From contig JAJYOK010000003.1 of the NCBI GenBank assembly GCA_021796215.1, forward strand, positions 124,001 through 188,000: a stretch of 64,000 nt of DNA, given 5' to 3'. This document shows positions 37,007 to 44,064 of the stretch, one piece after another. The translations under genes and the position numbers were made by a program. The notes beneath the pieces are model-generated. The model did no database searches, was not told the origin of the DNA, and saw only the letters and a list, made by a program, of their open reading frames with translations. This DNA comes from Bacteroidota bacterium. Its GTDB lineage: Bacteria > Bacteroidota > Ignavibacteria > UBA10030 > UBA8401. Each line of letters starts with the position of its first letter. Position 1 is the first letter of the stretch.

Positions 37007-37849
37007 TCATTTCTTTTCCTTCAATAAGAAATTCTTTATAATTTCATTCGCGAGCGGCGCCCGCGTCAGAAGAAGTCCATGGCTCGCCCCGGGCACAATG
37101 CACAGCTCGGAGTGTGGAAGCGCGTGAAACAAGCTCAGCGTGTGTGTGGCGATGATAATGTCGTGATCGCCCGCCATCACCAGAGTCGGCGCCGTGATAG
37201 AGTGCAACTGCTCAAGCGTGATGTGCGGATGAAGAAGATCCAATCTGTTCAGCTTGTCAAAAATAAGTCCGGCTCTTTCCGGGAAGTGTGAGTGCACAAT
37301 AATATCGTGTTGCGTTGCTGAATCAAGTTTTGCAAACGAAGAATTTCTCATCTCCTCAATCATCTTTGCAGGCAGTGCAGTGGAATCGGGAACGTAATTC
37401 GCACCGACCGTTATTAGCTTGGCAACTTTTTCAGGATACTTCAGCGCCAGTTCAAGTCCGATAATGCCGCCGTCGCTCCACCCGAGAACATACGCGCTGT
37501 CGATGTTCAGCGAATCAAGCAGTTGATCTACATCCGAAGCCATCAGCGAAAACGACAACTCCTGATCCGAGTCCGTTGACAAGCCTTGTGCTCTGCTGTC
37601 AACCGCAATCACTTTGAAATATTTCGCAAACTCCGCAATCTGAAAACGGAGATCGTTGATCCACCCTCCGTTGCCGTGCATTAACAACAGCGGATGGCCG
37701 TTTCCATACACTTCATAATACAAGCGGATATCATTGACGTGAACATAATGCCCGGCTTCAGGATTTGCGCCGTAAACAATTGGCTGTTGTGCCACTGCGG
37801 CGGAGGCAGTTAACAACGTTAAGCAGAAAATAAAAGCTAATTTGGGCAT
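37007..37849 (-). CDS. Exported alpha/beta-fold hydrolase
   Basis: The 280-residue protein has a signal peptide (LLTASAAVAQQ, ~20). The alpha/beta hydrolase core carries the oxyanion segment LLLMHGNGG, the nucleophile elbow GWSDGG (about residue 124), the acid in VMAGDHDII and the histidine in PGASHGLLL. The sequence type is that of proline iminopeptidase/3-oxoadipate enol-lactonase-like hydrolases, but the substrate cannot be named. It lies upstream of the M13 peptidase on the same strand with a 94-bp gap, so co-transcription is possible. Confidence 0.85.
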   Translation of the reverse strand: MPKLAFIFCLTLLTASAAVAQQPIVYGANPEAGHYVHVNDIRLYYEVYGNGHPLLLMHGNGGWINDLRFQIAEFAKYFKVIAVDSRAQGLSTDSDQELSFSLMASDVDQLLDSLNIDSAYVLGWSDGGIIGLELALKYPEKVAKLITVGANYVPDSTALPAKMIEEMRNSSFAKLDSATQHDIIVHSHFPERAGLIFDKLNRLDLLHPHITLEQLHSITAPTLVMAGDHDIIIATHTLSLFHALPHSELCIVPGASHGLLLTRAPLANEIIKNFLLKEKK

Positions 37850-38161
37850 TGGATAGTTCCTCTTAGTAGCAAGTCCTTAAAGGGTTTGGCATGCCATGAC
37901 CTTTCTGATATGACTGGCATCTGTGGTTGTTAAATTCGGAAGCGCGCTTTTTTCTCAAATATGGAACATCGCGCCATCGGCGACACTGAACCGCCTTTGG
38001 CGGAACGTCTGCGGTTTTCTCTTCCCTCCCCTCGCATTTGATCTTTTGGCGGGGGTGAGGTCATATTTTCGCAAAAAAAGTTTAGCATCGCTCACTCGCT
38101 CAAAAAACATTTTTTGCTTTCTGCCTGCGCGGCCTGCATGATATCTTTTCCTCTAGACTTT
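37850..38161. other. Intergenic stretch before the MITE-like element, no gene seen
   Basis: These 312 bp contain no plausible coding frame or RNA gene. The G+C-rich half (37970-38060) holds small palindromic words (e.g. CCGCCTTTGGCGG at about 37991) of the kind found in dispersed intergenic repeats. Confidence 0.4.
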
Positions 38162-38335
38162 TTAATTACTCATGTTACGCAGGGGAAAAATCCGCCTAAA
38201 AAAGTAAGTTCGTCATGCCCGAACACTTTAATCGGGCATCCATAACTGGATTCCTCCCGGCTTTGTCGGGACGGGAATGACGTTATTCTGATTTTGATTT
38301 TCAAAACAGTCATTTTGCGTAACGTGAGTTATTAA
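38162..38335. mobile_element. 174-bp MITE-like element with 20-bp terminal inverted repeats
   Basis: The ends, 38162-38181 and 38316-38335, are inverted copies matching at 18 of 20 positions (core ACTCAYGTTACGCA). TTAA at both outer ends could be the target duplication. The interior has no reading frame but holds palindromes, such as ATGCCCGA (38215-38222) with TCGGGCAT, and a CCCG...CGGG hairpin. Terminal inverted repeats on a short non-coding body are the definition of a MITE. The transposase that would move it is not in the window. Confidence 0.65.
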
Positions 38336-38377
38336 AGAAGATAGGCATCTGAATAAAAGAGTTCATATCGGTAATTT

Positions 38378-38821
38378 TTAATTGACAAATGTGAAAAGAT
38401 TACTGTATATAGTTACAAGATGATTTGGATCAATAAAATATTCTGTCCAAATTCTACAGGTACTACTGCCAAAGACTAATAAAGTGTCATGATAAGTCTC
38501 ATTAACTTGCAGTTGATAAGAGCCCAAAGAATCTTCTGTCATGTTAACCGGCGGGAAAACATCAATTGTATACCAGGTGGTATCGAATTTTTCTTCTACA
38601 ATAAATACAATTTTGTTTTTCGCGTAATGTAATACAACAGGTGACCCCGCTTCATTCTTTAAGGTGACAAGTATTTTTACTCCACTATTGCTACGTTTGT
38701 ATTCAACAGAATCAGTCTTTAGTGAGACGGTTCCATCTGCGGTAGTGATCGGATTTGAGTGTTTGGAACATCCTCCCAAGAGTAAAAGTACAACAAAGGA
38801 TATTTTCATTATTCTTCGCAT
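38378..38821 (-). CDS. Cassette-encoded lipoprotein of unknown function
   Basis: A 147-residue protein from ATG 38821, or 143 from ATG 38809 (GAAGA upstream). It has a lipoprotein signal with lipobox LLGGC, and the mature part is a probable beta-sandwich (VKILVTLKNEAGSPVVLHYAKN, then a conserved-looking ending IYSNLFTFVN). It may be an intracellular-proteinase-inhibitor-like (BsuPI) fold by general look, but this is weak. It is the last gene of the cassette array. Its own attC is missing because the region after the stop is replaced by the MITE-like element. Confidence 0.7.
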   Translation of the reverse strand: MRRIMKISFVVLLLLGGCSKHSNPITTADGTVSLKTDSVEYKRSNSGVKILVTLKNEAGSPVVLHYAKNKIVFIVEEKFDTTWYTIDVFPPVNMTEDSLGSYQLQVNETYHDTLLVFGSSTCRIWTEYFIDPNHLVTIYSNLFTFVN

Positions 38822-38830
38822 AAATAAACC

Positions 38831-38993
38831 GCCTTACGGACTGGAACTAAGTTGCGTGGCAACGTTCCAGCGCGCTGATTAAAAGTTTAAATTAAAAATT
38901 CTCTCTCGTAACACATGTTGTAAGTTAATTTCTCCACACTTGCAAACTCAGAGTGTCGGCGGTTTGCACGTCAGCTTGAGCGACTGGTTAGGC
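38831..38993 (-). other. attC recombination site A
   Basis: 163 bp. On the minus strand it opens with GCCTAAC (38993-38987) and TCAAGCTGACG, and closes with a variant core GTAAGGC (38837-38831; normal GTTRRRY). The 25-base block 38969-38993 is identical to the corresponding blocks of sites B and C. The central part differs between sites, as expected for attC. The altered core base may make this site poorly active. Confidence 0.75.
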
Positions 38994-39009
38994 GGCATCG
39001 TTTGTCGAT

Positions 39010-39447
39010 TCAAAGAATAAAAGGAATGACACGTTTCGTTCGTGCCGAATACTCCATGTATTCAGGATATTTCTCCGCTACTAAGCGCTCCTCAGCCATT
39101 ATGCGAATGGATAAACCTATAGCCACGACAACACCAAGGAAGCAACTGAGGAGTGAAAAATGCGATATAACACCGACTAAAACAAAGTAGAGGATTGCAG
39201 CATAAATTGGGTGACGGAGAAATTTATAGGGCCCCGCGGTCATCAGTCCACCTTCGGTTGGAATTGCATTGGCGTGAAAACTCCTTCGACCGAATGTTAA
39301 ACGTGCCCAAAGCATAAGCAATGCAGAGAGAGCTTGAATGGTAATTCCCACCAGTTCAGTCGCAAAGAGTGACTCGCTGAACACTAATGACACCATCGCA
39401 ATTGTAGCAAATGCCAATCCAGCTAGTGACGAATTTTTTAAGTCCAA
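39010..39447 (-). CDS. Cassette-encoded isoprenylcysteine-methyltransferase-family membrane protein
   Basis: A 145-residue membrane protein with about four hydrophobic segments and the ICMT/PEMT-like signature GPYKFLRHPIYAA...ILYF followed by EERLVAEKYPEYMEYSARTKRVIPFI, which forms the SAM-binding and active region. Bacterial relatives methylate unknown lipophilic or thiol substrates at the membrane. The start appears to be TTG at 39447 with AAAAGG upstream, about 40 nt from the preceding core site. It is a complete cassette gene followed by attC site A. Confidence 0.8.
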   Translation of the reverse strand: MDLKNSSLAGLAFATIAMVSLVFSESLFATELVGITIQALSALLMLWARLTFGRRSFHANAIPTEGGLMTAGPYKFLRHPIYAAILYFVLVGVISHFSLLSCFLGVVVAIGLSIRIMAEERLVAEKYPEYMEYSARTKRVIPFIL

Positions 39448-39478
39448 GGTGATGCCTTTTAATTGTTAAAGAAATGCC

Positions 39479-39675
39479 ACCTAACGGACTGGAGCTAAGC
39501 TGCGTGCGGTAGAATGTTTCAGCATCGTATGCAACGCGCGATAACTCCAATGTTGATTAATTCATGTCTGTAAAATTTGCTGTCTAAACTTGTAAACTCA
39601 ACTGAACTTATGGCTCGTGTGATGGATGAGTTTCGCATTACGCCCTTTCACGTCAGCTTGAGCGACTGGTTAGGC
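39479..39675 (-). other. attC recombination site B
   Basis: 197 bp. The minus strand reads GCCTAAC (39675-39669) at the left end and the core GTTAGGT (39485-39479) at the right end. The inner arms TCAAGCTG and CAGCTTAG pair with one extrahelical position. The long, unique centre makes it larger than the typical 60-bp attC and closer to the long sites of chromosomal integrons. Confidence 0.8.
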
Positions 39676-39688
39676 GGCGTACCTTTAT

Positions 39689-40117
39689 TTATACTTTTGG
39701 TTTTATATATATTTTTTTGTAGTGATGAATTAATAATATTAAACTAAGAAGTACTGCTATAATGCCCATGCTTAAACAACCGTTACTGAACACTAAAAAT
39801 GAATGATTCACATCTTCTTTGAAAAGATTCTGTGCTAAACCGTACTTGTAATTAGAATTGAAGGCATACGCCATAAATAGTGACGATAAACCAGTAACTA
39901 GAAAGTAATAGCCACTTATGCTTTTCCACATCTCTTTATTCCAGATAAATATTCCTAAAACGAGTAAAGCTATTGCAATACCAGACAGAAGGAATAAAAT
40001 AAACAATGCCGATAAAGGAGAAGTGACAATGAGTCCTGACAACATAAATCCTACTATCATCAATACTAATGCGATGAGTTGAAGGAGAATACTTAATATA
40101 ATTTTAAAATATTTCAC
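39689..40117 (-). CDS. Cassette-encoded small membrane protein of unknown function
   Basis: A 142-residue protein with four strongly hydrophobic segments (about residues 5-27, 32-55, 65-85 and 110-132) and a basic C-terminus (HHYKKIYIKPKV). No family was recognised. The coding sequence is clearly more AT-rich than the genes outside the array, in keeping with a foreign origin. The start is GTG at 40117, only 19 nt after the core site, so little room is left for a promoter. Confidence 0.7.
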   Translation of the reverse strand: MKYFKIILSILLQLIALVLMIVGFMLSGLIVTSPLSALFILFLLSGIAIALLVLGIFIWNKEMWKSISGYYFLVTGLSSLFMAYAFNSNYKYGLAQNLFKEDVNHSFLVFSNGCLSMGIIAVLLSLILLIHHYKKIYIKPKV

Positions 40118-40130
40118 AATATTTCCCGCC

Positions 40131-40293
40131 GCCTAACGGACCGGAGCTAAGCTGCGGCGTGACCACTTTCAATTAACGTACTATCCGAACCACGGTCTCG
40201 CATTGGCGGCGCGTGGCTACTACTAACTCATTTTCTTGCGCGCTGCGAGTTTCCACCTCAGCTTCAGCCGTCAGCTTGAGCGACTGGTTAGGC
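40131..40293 (-). other. attC recombination site C
   Basis: 163 bp. Minus-strand ends are GCCTAAC (40293-40287) and GTTAGGC (40137-40131), a perfect R''/R' pair. The left arm shares the 25-base block with sites A and B, and the right arm has the CGGASYGGAGCTAAGCTGCG-type block read on the plus strand. The stop of the lipoprotein gene lies 12 nt before it, as usual for cassettes. Confidence 0.82.
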
Positions 40294-40304
40294 CGGTTGC
40301 CGAT

Positions 40305-40787
40305 TTAGTAGATTACAGGATGCTTTATTGAGTTACCACCCCAAACGACAAACAAGGAATCTCCAGGTGTCATTTGAAAAATTGGAGCGACGCGTACGGC
40401 TTTGTGTCCTACACAACCGAAACAACCATAGAAAGGATCTTTGTTTGCCAGGACAAAATCAATCGACCAGCGCCAGTCGCCTCTAATATCCAACGACACT
40501 GAACCCGAACTCAAATAGCCACCAGTTGAGTCCGCCACTGTAATTTGAACTTGGAGTGTGCCTGAGCTAGGTGTGACAAACGATTGACTGTAGTTTGGCG
40601 CATCGGGGGTTCCGAATTCTCCGCCAGTTATTCTTCTAGTCCATCCCGGAGCGAACATTTCAACAGTGAGAGATCGTCGCAAAACTTGTGTGTTTCCCTG
40701 AATACTCAGTCTGACTTGCGACGAGTCACCACTGTCTGAGCAGCCCAGAACAAAAAGAAAAAGAAGACTGATGATTGTATGTTTCAT
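40305..40787 (-). CDS. Cassette-encoded lipoprotein of unknown function
   Basis: A 160-residue protein from ATG 40787 (AAGG upstream); a TTG at 40808 would extend it without sense. The lipoprotein signal ends in LFVLGC. The mature part looks all-beta, with a TLQVQITVADSTGGYLSSGSVSLD segment and a CFGC pair near the C-terminus (YGCFGCVGHKAVRV) that could be a disulfide. No family was recognised. It is the first visible cassette of the array; a 14-bp inverted repeat including the core sites (40287-40300 and 40805-40818) flanks it. Confidence 0.7.
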   Translation of the reverse strand: MKHTIISLLFLFVLGCSDSGDSSQVRLSIQGNTQVLRRSLTVEMFAPGWTRRITGGEFGTPDAPNYSQSFVTPSSGTLQVQITVADSTGGYLSSGSVSLDIRGDWRWSIDFVLANKDPFYGCFGCVGHKAVRVAPIFQMTPGDSLFVVWGGNSIKHPVIY

Positions 40788-40811
40788 CTTATTGCTAGCC
40801 TTCTGCAACCG

Positions 40812-40818
40812 GCCTAAC
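40812..40818 (-). other. Lone integron core site at the upstream end of the array
   Basis: The minus strand reads GTTAGGC, preceded by GCAGCATAATTAATA, which resembles an attC right arm. No matching left arm was found in the next 200 bp. It may be the remnant of a further attC or a degenerate attI. Confidence 0.5.
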
Positions 40819-40838
40819 TATTAATTATGCTGCCACAA

Positions 40839-40958
40839 TTGCGGGCTAACATTCCGGTGGCAGGAATGTTATATTTCGTCAAAAACTTCATTTCTAATCT
40901 GTTTTCCATAGTTCTTGCGGGCTATCACGCCGGAGATGTTGGAATGTTATCCCGCAAG
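40839..40958. repeat. Nested palindromic element upstream of the cassette array
   Basis: Outer arms TTGCGGGCTAACATTCC (40839-40855) and GGAATGTTATCCCGCAA (40941-40957) match at 16 of 17 positions. Two alternative hairpins also form: AACATTCC (40848-40855) with GGAATGTT (40863-40870), and CTTGCGGG (40914-40921) with CCCGCAAG (40951-40958). A transcript or single strand could switch between one long and two short hairpins. There is no reading frame. Confidence 0.6.
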
Positions 40959-41228
40959 TTTCTTGCTCTTATCACAGCCGAACACCATCGGCTCGTCTCG
41001 CCCCCGCTTCGGCGGAGCGGGCTCACCAAACAATGGCACAATATCTCTTTTCTTTCCCATAAAATCAAACCCATTTTCTAAAGATAATCACGCAAAACTT
41101 CTCCCAAACCTTGAACCCCGTTCGAATAAGTGCGCAGCACTAAGTTTAATTGCACAAGAAGCACAACAACACCGGTCGGCACACCGGAATGGCTGGAATT
41201 GAGCATTTTTTATGAAATCCTCTTTTTT
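40959..41228. other. Non-coding stretch between palindromic element and 21-nt repeat
   Basis: There is no convincing gene. It contains a small G+C-rich palindrome (CCCGCT...AGCGGG, about 41004-41022) and otherwise unremarkable sequence. Confidence 0.4.
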
Positions 41229-41490
41229 CGCATGGAATCGCATTTTTCAATTTCAAAAACCCGATTTTCAAATTGAAAAACGCGTTTTGAAAATTGAAAA
41301 TCGCATTAAAAGTTTTCTTTTTCGCGGTTTGAGAAACTTTTATCGCACTAACAAATTTCTTTTTCGCGTTCCGGGAAATTCTTATCGCAGTTTGAAAAAC
41401 TGAAACCGCATTTTGAGTTTTTCTCTATGCCATAAAAGATTCTCCGACCGCGATTTCAATTTCTTGTACCGCATCCGGAGAAACCGAACA
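41229..41490. repeat. Degenerate 21-nt periodic repeat (about eleven units)
   Basis: A CG(C) word recurs at 41239, 41262, 41281, 41302, 41323, 41344, 41365, 41386, 41407, 41449 and 41470. That is eleven exact 21-nt steps over 231 bp, with one unit shifted by 2 nt and one (41428) changed to TGC. Between the anchors lie phased A and T runs; the consensus is about CGCRTTTTGARAAATTCTTWT. The spacing equals two helical turns, so the DNA may be curved. In one frame it reads as an Arg-anchored heptad (RxxxxFx), but a stop at 41401 interrupts it. Confidence 0.75.
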
Positions 41491-41526
41491 TACGGTGTAA
41501 AAAATTGCTGCGGCGATTCCGTAAAC

Positions 41527-41557
41527 AAAAAAGGCGCTCCGGAAAAACCGAAGCGCC
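41527..41557 (-). terminator. Rho-independent terminator of the respiratory operon
   Basis: On the minus strand GGCGCTTCGG (41557-41548), loop TTTTT, then CCGGAGCGCC (41542-41533) form a 10-bp stem with one G-U pair, followed by TTTTTT (41532-41527). It lies about 100 bp after the last cytochrome gene and no other gene end is nearby. Confidence 0.88.
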
Positions 41558-41654
41558 ATGACACCAATGGCGTTCAAATGCCCGTTCTGTCTGAATGATA
41601 GTTTTAAGGCGAGATGTCAGACCGCTCCAAAGCGCCGTCAGACATTGTTCTGCT

Positions 41655-42101
41655 TCACTTCGCAAAGCTCCGGACGTACGCGGCAAGATATTCAATTCTC
41701 TGCTTGTCTAATCTGCCGCCCCATGGCGGCATCAGCGGCGATTTGTTGATCGCGCTCCCGCCGTACGTAATCGCCTGAATGATCTGCTGGTCGGAAAGCG
41801 CATTCATGTAGCGCGCGTCAGAAAAATCCTGCGGTTTCGGATTGAGATTGTATGCATTGAACCCGTCCCCTTTTCCCGCGTCGCCGTGGCAGACGTCGCA
41901 GTATTTTGTGTACAGAAATTGTCCTTCCCGTTCTTCGTACGTCAGCTCGTGCACAGGCGCAGCAAGCGTTTGAGAAGCAGAATCAACGGCGCTTGTACTG
42001 TCGCTCTTCGCCGGCTGCTTGTGAGTATTGTTTGTATACTTCGAGCATTGAAGGAAAAGAAAAGAAAGAACAAGTGCTGTAAGTACTGTGAATGTTTTCA
42101 T
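41655..42101 (-). CDS. Monohaem cytochrome c lipoprotein
   Basis: A 148-residue protein with a lipoprotein-like signal (SFLFLQC, Cys ~19), a Ser/Thr-rich linker and one cytochrome c domain: CDVCH in YTKYCDVCHGDAGKGDG, with the distal Met in SPLMPPWGG. It has class I (cytochrome c6/cbb3-type) character and is probably anchored at the periplasmic face to carry electrons from the Rieske/b complex onward. It is the last gene of the operon: its start lies 10 bp after the octahaem gene stop, and the terminator follows. Confidence 0.9.
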   Translation of the reverse strand: MKTFTVLTALVLSFLFLQCSKYTNNTHKQPAKSDSTSAVDSASQTLAAPVHELTYEEREGQFLYTKYCDVCHGDAGKGDGFNAYNLNPKPQDFSDARYMNALSDQQIIQAITYGGSAINKSPLMPPWGGRLDKQRIEYLAAYVRSFAK

Positions 42102-42111
42102 ACGCGTGCTT

Positions 42112-44055
42112 TCACTTGAGAGACATCAGGTACGCCGTCAGCGCTTCTGCGTCTTCGTCCGTCAGTTTATAATCCGGCTGTATCGAATTCGGCCTGTACG
42201 CCTCCGGGTCCTTCAGCCAGTGGAAAATCCATCCTTGCGTCAATCGTGTTCCAAGCTTGTCGAGCGGCGGTCCCACATATCCGCCTTTCCCGCCCACCTG
42301 ATGACAGCTCTGGCATCCGTATTTTTCAAAGAACAATCCTTTGCCGTTCGCAATCGCGGCGGGAGTGATCTTCACGTCGTGCGCAATGCTGTCAACAACG
42401 AATACCTTCTCCATGTATCCGGTAATCGTCTTGATCTCTGCGTCCGAGAGAAAGAAGTTCGGCATTCGCTCGGTCAGGATCGGGCGGAGCGAGTACGGAA
42501 CTTTGAAATATCCTTCGATCCATTTTTCCTGCGCTTCGCTTGCTTCCATCGAAAGATCGGTGGCAACCAGCCGCCCGTTTCCGTTCATCACGTGGCAGCT
42601 CATGCACGAAAGGCTCTTCACAAGCTTTCCGAAATCTCCTTGCGGCATGAATGTGCTTTTCGGTTTCGGGTGCACAATGTACGCCGCCGGAATTTTCTCA
42701 TCGGTATTGCCGAGCAGTGCAACAGTTACGGCGCGCGCCTGTTCGTCGGTGAATCCGAAGTCGGGCATCTTCATCGCCGGTGTGAACACCCTCGGCGTGA
42801 GCAATTTCGTTTTGAGGTAGGAAGGCAGGTTTTGATCAATGGTGGTGCTGCCGAAATCAATTTCATAGACTTTCTTGCTTCCGACATAGGTCAGCTCGGG
42901 ACCCATCTCTTCCGCTTTCGGCACAGCGGAAAGCTGATGACATCCCGCGCAATTATATTTCTTATAGGTTGCCAGTCCTTTTTCGTACGCCGCCGGGTCC
43001 GGCGTGTACGGAGGCGGCTGCGGCGCATCGTAATCCACGAACTGGTCTTCCATATAAGCCACAACATCGGCAAGATCGTTCTTTGTGAATCGGAATCGCG
43101 GCATCTCGACATCGGGCGACAATTGTTTCGGATGCGCGATATAATTGTACAGCCATGCCTCGTTCACTTTGCTCGCCACCTTGCCGAGATCGTTTGCAAC
43201 GTAACCGCCTCTGCCGTTGATCATGTGACAGCTAATGCAGCGCGCTTCGCTGAATTTAGTCGAACCGAGAGCGATCATTTTCGCCTTTGCATCACTTGAT
43301 GCCGATGTTAATTGAGCGGGAAGTTTTTCCATAACCGCTGTGGGCGGAGGCGTTGTGAACGTCATCAGAAAATCGGCAAGATTGTTTGCCTCGTCATCGG
43401 AGAGAAGAAAATTCGGCATCCGGGTTTGCGGGAAATATGCTTTCGGATTTTTCAGCCAATTCACCAGCCACGTCCGGTTCACCTTCGACCCGATGCCGTC
43501 AAGACGCGGAACCCACTGCTTGTCGTAGCCGTCAATCTTATGACAGCCGACACAGTTGGAGTGTTCGATCAGCGCGCGCCCTTCATTGAGGATTGGAGCT
43601 TCCGGTACATTTTGTTCCTTGTGGCACTTTGCGCACGATGCCTCCATAAAATCTCTCGGGAAAATCGGGCTCTCCCAGAATTTCACTTTGCCGATGGATT
43701 CTTTGTATTCCGTTGCCGCACCTTGTCCGTCATGGCAGACCGTGCATCCGAATTCATCAATGTCGTGATAAATATTCGGATGAGTGGTGAACGGCTCCTT
43801 CGCATTTTTCAATGCCGGCTCGCTGATGCCGAGATGACATGTTTCACAGCGGTCCACACGGTCAAATTTCTGCACCCACTGCTGCTTGATGCCGATCGGC
43901 ACCGGCTTCACGCGCTGCGGAAGTGTTTCAATGAGAGCATTATACTGATGCTGATATGATCTCCATTCGCTGAAATAATCTTTGAGCGGCGACACGGCGA
44001 GAACGATAAGAAGTGCGACGCTTGCTAAAGCAAAATATTTTCTGAGGTTATTCAT
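42112..44055 (-). CDS. Octahaem cytochrome c, membrane-anchored
   Basis: A 647-residue protein with an N-terminal membrane anchor (FALASVALLIVLAVSPL, ~8-24). Eight CxxCH haem sites start at about residues 70, 104, 141, 168, 273, 369, 484 and 581. The first three lie close together, like a multihaem module; the other five sit in separate cytochrome-c-like domains with repeated 'MPNFxLSDxE..' and 'xGGYVxxDLxxxxS' patterns, implying duplication. It lies directly after the cytochrome b genes, so it is probably the c-type electron acceptor of that complex in the periplasm. The fivefold repeat of monohaem domains is unusual. Confidence 0.9.
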   Translation of the reverse strand: MNNLRKYFALASVALLIVLAVSPLKDYFSEWRSYQHQYNALIETLPQRVKPVPIGIKQQWVQKFDRVDRCETCHLGISEPALKNAKEPFTTHPNIYHDIDEFGCTVCHDGQGAATEYKESIGKVKFWESPIFPRDFMEASCAKCHKEQNVPEAPILNEGRALIEHSNCVGCHKIDGYDKQWVPRLDGIGSKVNRTWLVNWLKNPKAYFPQTRMPNFLLSDDEANNLADFLMTFTTPPPTAVMEKLPAQLTSASSDAKAKMIALGSTKFSEARCISCHMINGRGGYVANDLGKVASKVNEAWLYNYIAHPKQLSPDVEMPRFRFTKNDLADVVAYMEDQFVDYDAPQPPPYTPDPAAYEKGLATYKKYNCAGCHQLSAVPKAEEMGPELTYVGSKKVYEIDFGSTTIDQNLPSYLKTKLLTPRVFTPAMKMPDFGFTDEQARAVTVALLGNTDEKIPAAYIVHPKPKSTFMPQGDFGKLVKSLSCMSCHVMNGNGRLVATDLSMEASEAQEKWIEGYFKVPYSLRPILTERMPNFFLSDAEIKTITGYMEKVFVVDSIAHDVKITPAAIANGKGLFFEKYGCQSCHQVGGKGGYVGPPLDKLGTRLTQGWIFHWLKDPEAYRPNSIQPDYKLTDEDAEALTAYLMSLK

Positions 44056-44064
44056 GGTGTGCTC

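Larger units (their letters stand above)
38336..40818 (-). mobile_element. Integron gene-cassette array without integrase (CALIN-type), four cassettes, minus strand
   Basis: Four short minus-strand genes are each followed, except the last, by an attC-like site (38831-38993, 39479-39675, 40131-40293). Using the G|TT cleavage rule, cassettes run at about 40817-40137, 40136-39485 and 39484-38837, with a truncated one at 38836-38336. Sites and genes share orientation: the left arm reads GCCTAAC...TCAAGCTGA after each stop, and the right arm reads CAGCTTAG...GTTAGGC before the next start, as in classical cassettes. No intI gene occurs anywhere in the window, so this is a cluster of attC sites lacking an integrase, or the far end of an array whose integrase is elsewhere. 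Confidence 0.8.

Noticed and set aside
40839-40958. A fourth attC or an attI
   Set aside because: No GTTRRRY/RYYYAAC pair brackets it and the CAAGCTGA arm of the other sites is missing; only the lone core at 40812 remains.
41212-41403. 63-codon frame over the 21-nt repeat
   Set aside because: It reads as imperfect heptads but ends at a stop inside the repeat, which continues with the same period, and has no clear ribosome-binding site.
41229-41490. CRISPR array
   Set aside because: The repeat is 21 nt with no constant repeat/variable spacer division and no cas genes nearby.
42088-43299. 403-codon plus-strand frame
   Set aside because: It is antisense to the octahaem cytochrome gene, whose eight CxxCH motifs and operon context show the minus strand is coding.
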